Shown: positions 62,967 through 64,000 of the stretch, in pieces | How positions within the stretch are numbered: the first letter of the stretch is position 1 | Layout of the letters: the number at the start of each line of letters is the position of its first letter | Source: JAUYQR01 sp963822435 | Lineage (GTDB): Bacteria > Pseudomonadota > Alphaproteobacteria > Rhodobacterales > Rhodobacteraceae | DNA: 64,000 nt | Reading direction: 5' to 3' | Assembly: GCA_963822435.1 (NCBI GenBank) | Contig: CAWGHN010000002.1 | Span: forward strand, 1-64,000 | The notes under the pieces: model-generated | Databases searched by the model: none | Told to the model about the DNA's origin: nothing | Seen by the model: the letters and a program-made list of their open reading frames with translations, nothing else | Position numbers and translations under genes: made by a program

Positions 62967-64000
62967 ATGACCACCGATCACACCCTGCGCCCCTTTGCCA
63001 CTCTCGGCGTCGCGCGCCCTGCGCTTGCGGCGTTCCTGACGATGGGCGTGTTATGGGGCACCTTCGCCGCGATCCTGCCCGACCTCAAGGCCATGCTTGG
63101 CGTCGACGAGGCAGAGCTTGGCCTTCTGGTCTTTGCCACTCCAGTTGCCGCGATGGCCGCGATGCTGGCCGCTCCGATGCTCGGTGCCAGCTTTGGCCGC
63201 GCGGCATTGCCGGTTGCGGTCGCGATGATGGCGGCGGCCTTTGCGCTGCCGGGGCAGGCGGCGGTGTGGCTGTTTCCGGTGGCGATGGCGGCATGCGGCG
63301 CGGCCACCGGCCTGACGGACGTGCTGATGAACGCCCGCGTATCGGCGATGGAAACCGCGCGCGGCACGCCGCTGATGAACCTTGCCCACGCCGCCTATTC
63401 CTTTGGCTATGCGGGCGCTGCCTTCACCGTTGGCGGGTTGCGCGCAGCGGGCTGGGGGCCAGAGGCGGTGATGGCGCTGATGGCCGGGGTGGGGCTTTTG
63501 GGCGCGCTGGCCGCGATCGAGCGCGATGGCCGGATCGACGGTCTGGCCCGGCCAAAAGACCGGGTGGCGGCGCGGCTTGGGATGGTGCCGGTGATCGGCG
63601 GAGGGATCGTGCTGATCGCCTTCATGACCGAAAACGCCGCCGAATACTGGTCGGCGCTGCACATCGAACAGACCCTTGGCGGCAGCCCGGCGGAAGGGTC
63701 GGGCGGCCCGGCGGTGCTGGCGCTGACGATGGGGCTGTCGCGGCTGGTGGGGCAGGGGATCGCTTCGCGGATCAATCCGTTTCATCTGCTGAAGGGCGGC
63801 GCGCTGATCGCAGCGGTTGGCGCCCTGATCGCCTCGCAGGCGATGAGCCCGGCGATGGCTTACGCCGGGTTCATCGTGATGGGCATCGGCGCTTCGGTCA
63901 TCGCGCCCACCGCGTTTTCGCTGGTCGGGCAATATGCCCCCGACGCAGCGAGGGCGCGGGCTGTCGCACGCGCCACGCTTCTGGGCTACTTCGGCTACTT
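62967..64000 (+). CDS. MFS transporter, 3' end outside the window
   Basis: The first 344 residues of an MFS protein, in frame to the last base of the window. Helices and loops are typical (FLTMGVLWGTFAAILPDLKAML, DEAELGLLVFATPVAAMAAM, GLTDVLMNARVSAMET, FMTENAAEYWSALHIE, MGLSRLVGQGI). The pattern resembles the sugar/drug MFS group near YbjJ. Substrate is unknown. ATG 62967 lies divergent from rplY with 196 bp between. Confidence 0.85.
   Translation, partial: MTTDHTLRPFATLGVARPALAAFLTMGVLWGTFAAILPDLKAMLGVDEAELGLLVFATPVAAMAAMLAAPMLGASFGRAALPVAVAMMAAAFALPGQAAVWLFPVAMAACGAATGLTDVLMNARVSAMETARGTPLMNLAHAAYSFGYAGAAFTVGGLRAAGWGPEAVMALMAGVGLLGALAAIERDGRIDGLARPKDRVAARLGMVPVIGGGIVLIAFMTENAAEYWSALHIEQTLGGSPAEGSGGPAVLALTMGLSRLVGQGIASRINPFHLLKGGALIAAVGALIASQAMSPAMAYAGFIVMGIGASVIAPTAFSLVGQYAPDAARARAVARATLLGYFGY

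Overview
The window is GC-rich, has tightly packed genes with many ATGA, TGATG and GTGA junctions, and reads as chromosomal sequence of an alphaproteobacterium of the Rhodobacterales (Rhodobacter/Gemmobacter-like Paracoccaceae). This rests on an RpoHII-type sigma-32 behind an RpoE/ChrR-type promoter, the glnD-murJ-trpS block, the LpoA-like/rsmI/yraN/gshB block, class I lysyl-tRNA synthetase, and the pth-rplY and truA blocks. Lineage and functions are inferred from reading the proteins; no database search was run.

Layout. 0.3-7.6 kb: membrane protein, trpS, a rhomboid-like protein lacking its catalytic residues (opposite strand), murJ and glnD. 7.5-11 kb: an LpoA-like lipoprotein divergent from rsmI-yraN-gshB. 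11-15 kb: a ComM/YifB ATPase, a glutathione transferase with a YHS-like C-terminal tail, a histidine phosphatase and CobU. 15-19 kb: rpoH, coaBC-dut-membrane-anchored MoeB/ThiF, and a DUF924 gene with two frameshifts. 19.5-25 kb: amidase, an amino-acid ABC binding protein plus permease without an ATPase, and an M3 oligopeptidase.

25-38 kb is a quaternary-amine catabolic island. A GlxA/CdhR-type regulator is divergent from an operon for a BKACE (dehydrocarnitine-cleaving) enzyme, an HD-domain protein resembling the PhnZ/TmpB diiron oxygenases, carnitine dehydrogenase fused to betainyl-CoA thioesterase, acyl-CoA dehydrogenase, ADP-forming acyl-CoA synthetase, CaiD-like hydratase and OsmC. A GMC (choline dehydrogenase-like) oxidoreductase, choline sulfatase and a class II aldolase follow. 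Together these could carry gamma-butyrobetaine, crotonobetaine, carnitine and choline-O-sulfate to glycine betaine.

38-52 kb is mixed housekeeping and small stress genes: cold-shock protein, orphan ParA, DUF4342, DUF3309, EttA, NadD, PBP4, TerB, a twice-frameshifted lysS, a DUF4864 protein, a beta-helix protein and a SulP transporter. 52-57 kb links acs, adk and an MFS transporter, so AMP made by Acs can be recycled by an adjacent, overlapping Adk. 57-64 kb holds a receiver protein, truA, ycjX-ycjF, pth, rplY and an MFS gene that runs off the end.

Unusual structure. At least nine copies of a short intergenic repeat (core GCCTCCGGCGGGGATATTT or a G-rich hairpin plus GTGGGATATTT) lie between 12.7 and 35.6 kb. 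An identical 20-bp palindrome abuts the stop codons of gshB and moeB. All four frameshifts in the window are net single-base losses, which raises the question of sequence error versus real decay. No tRNA, rRNA, CRISPR array, insertion sequence or prophage was seen.
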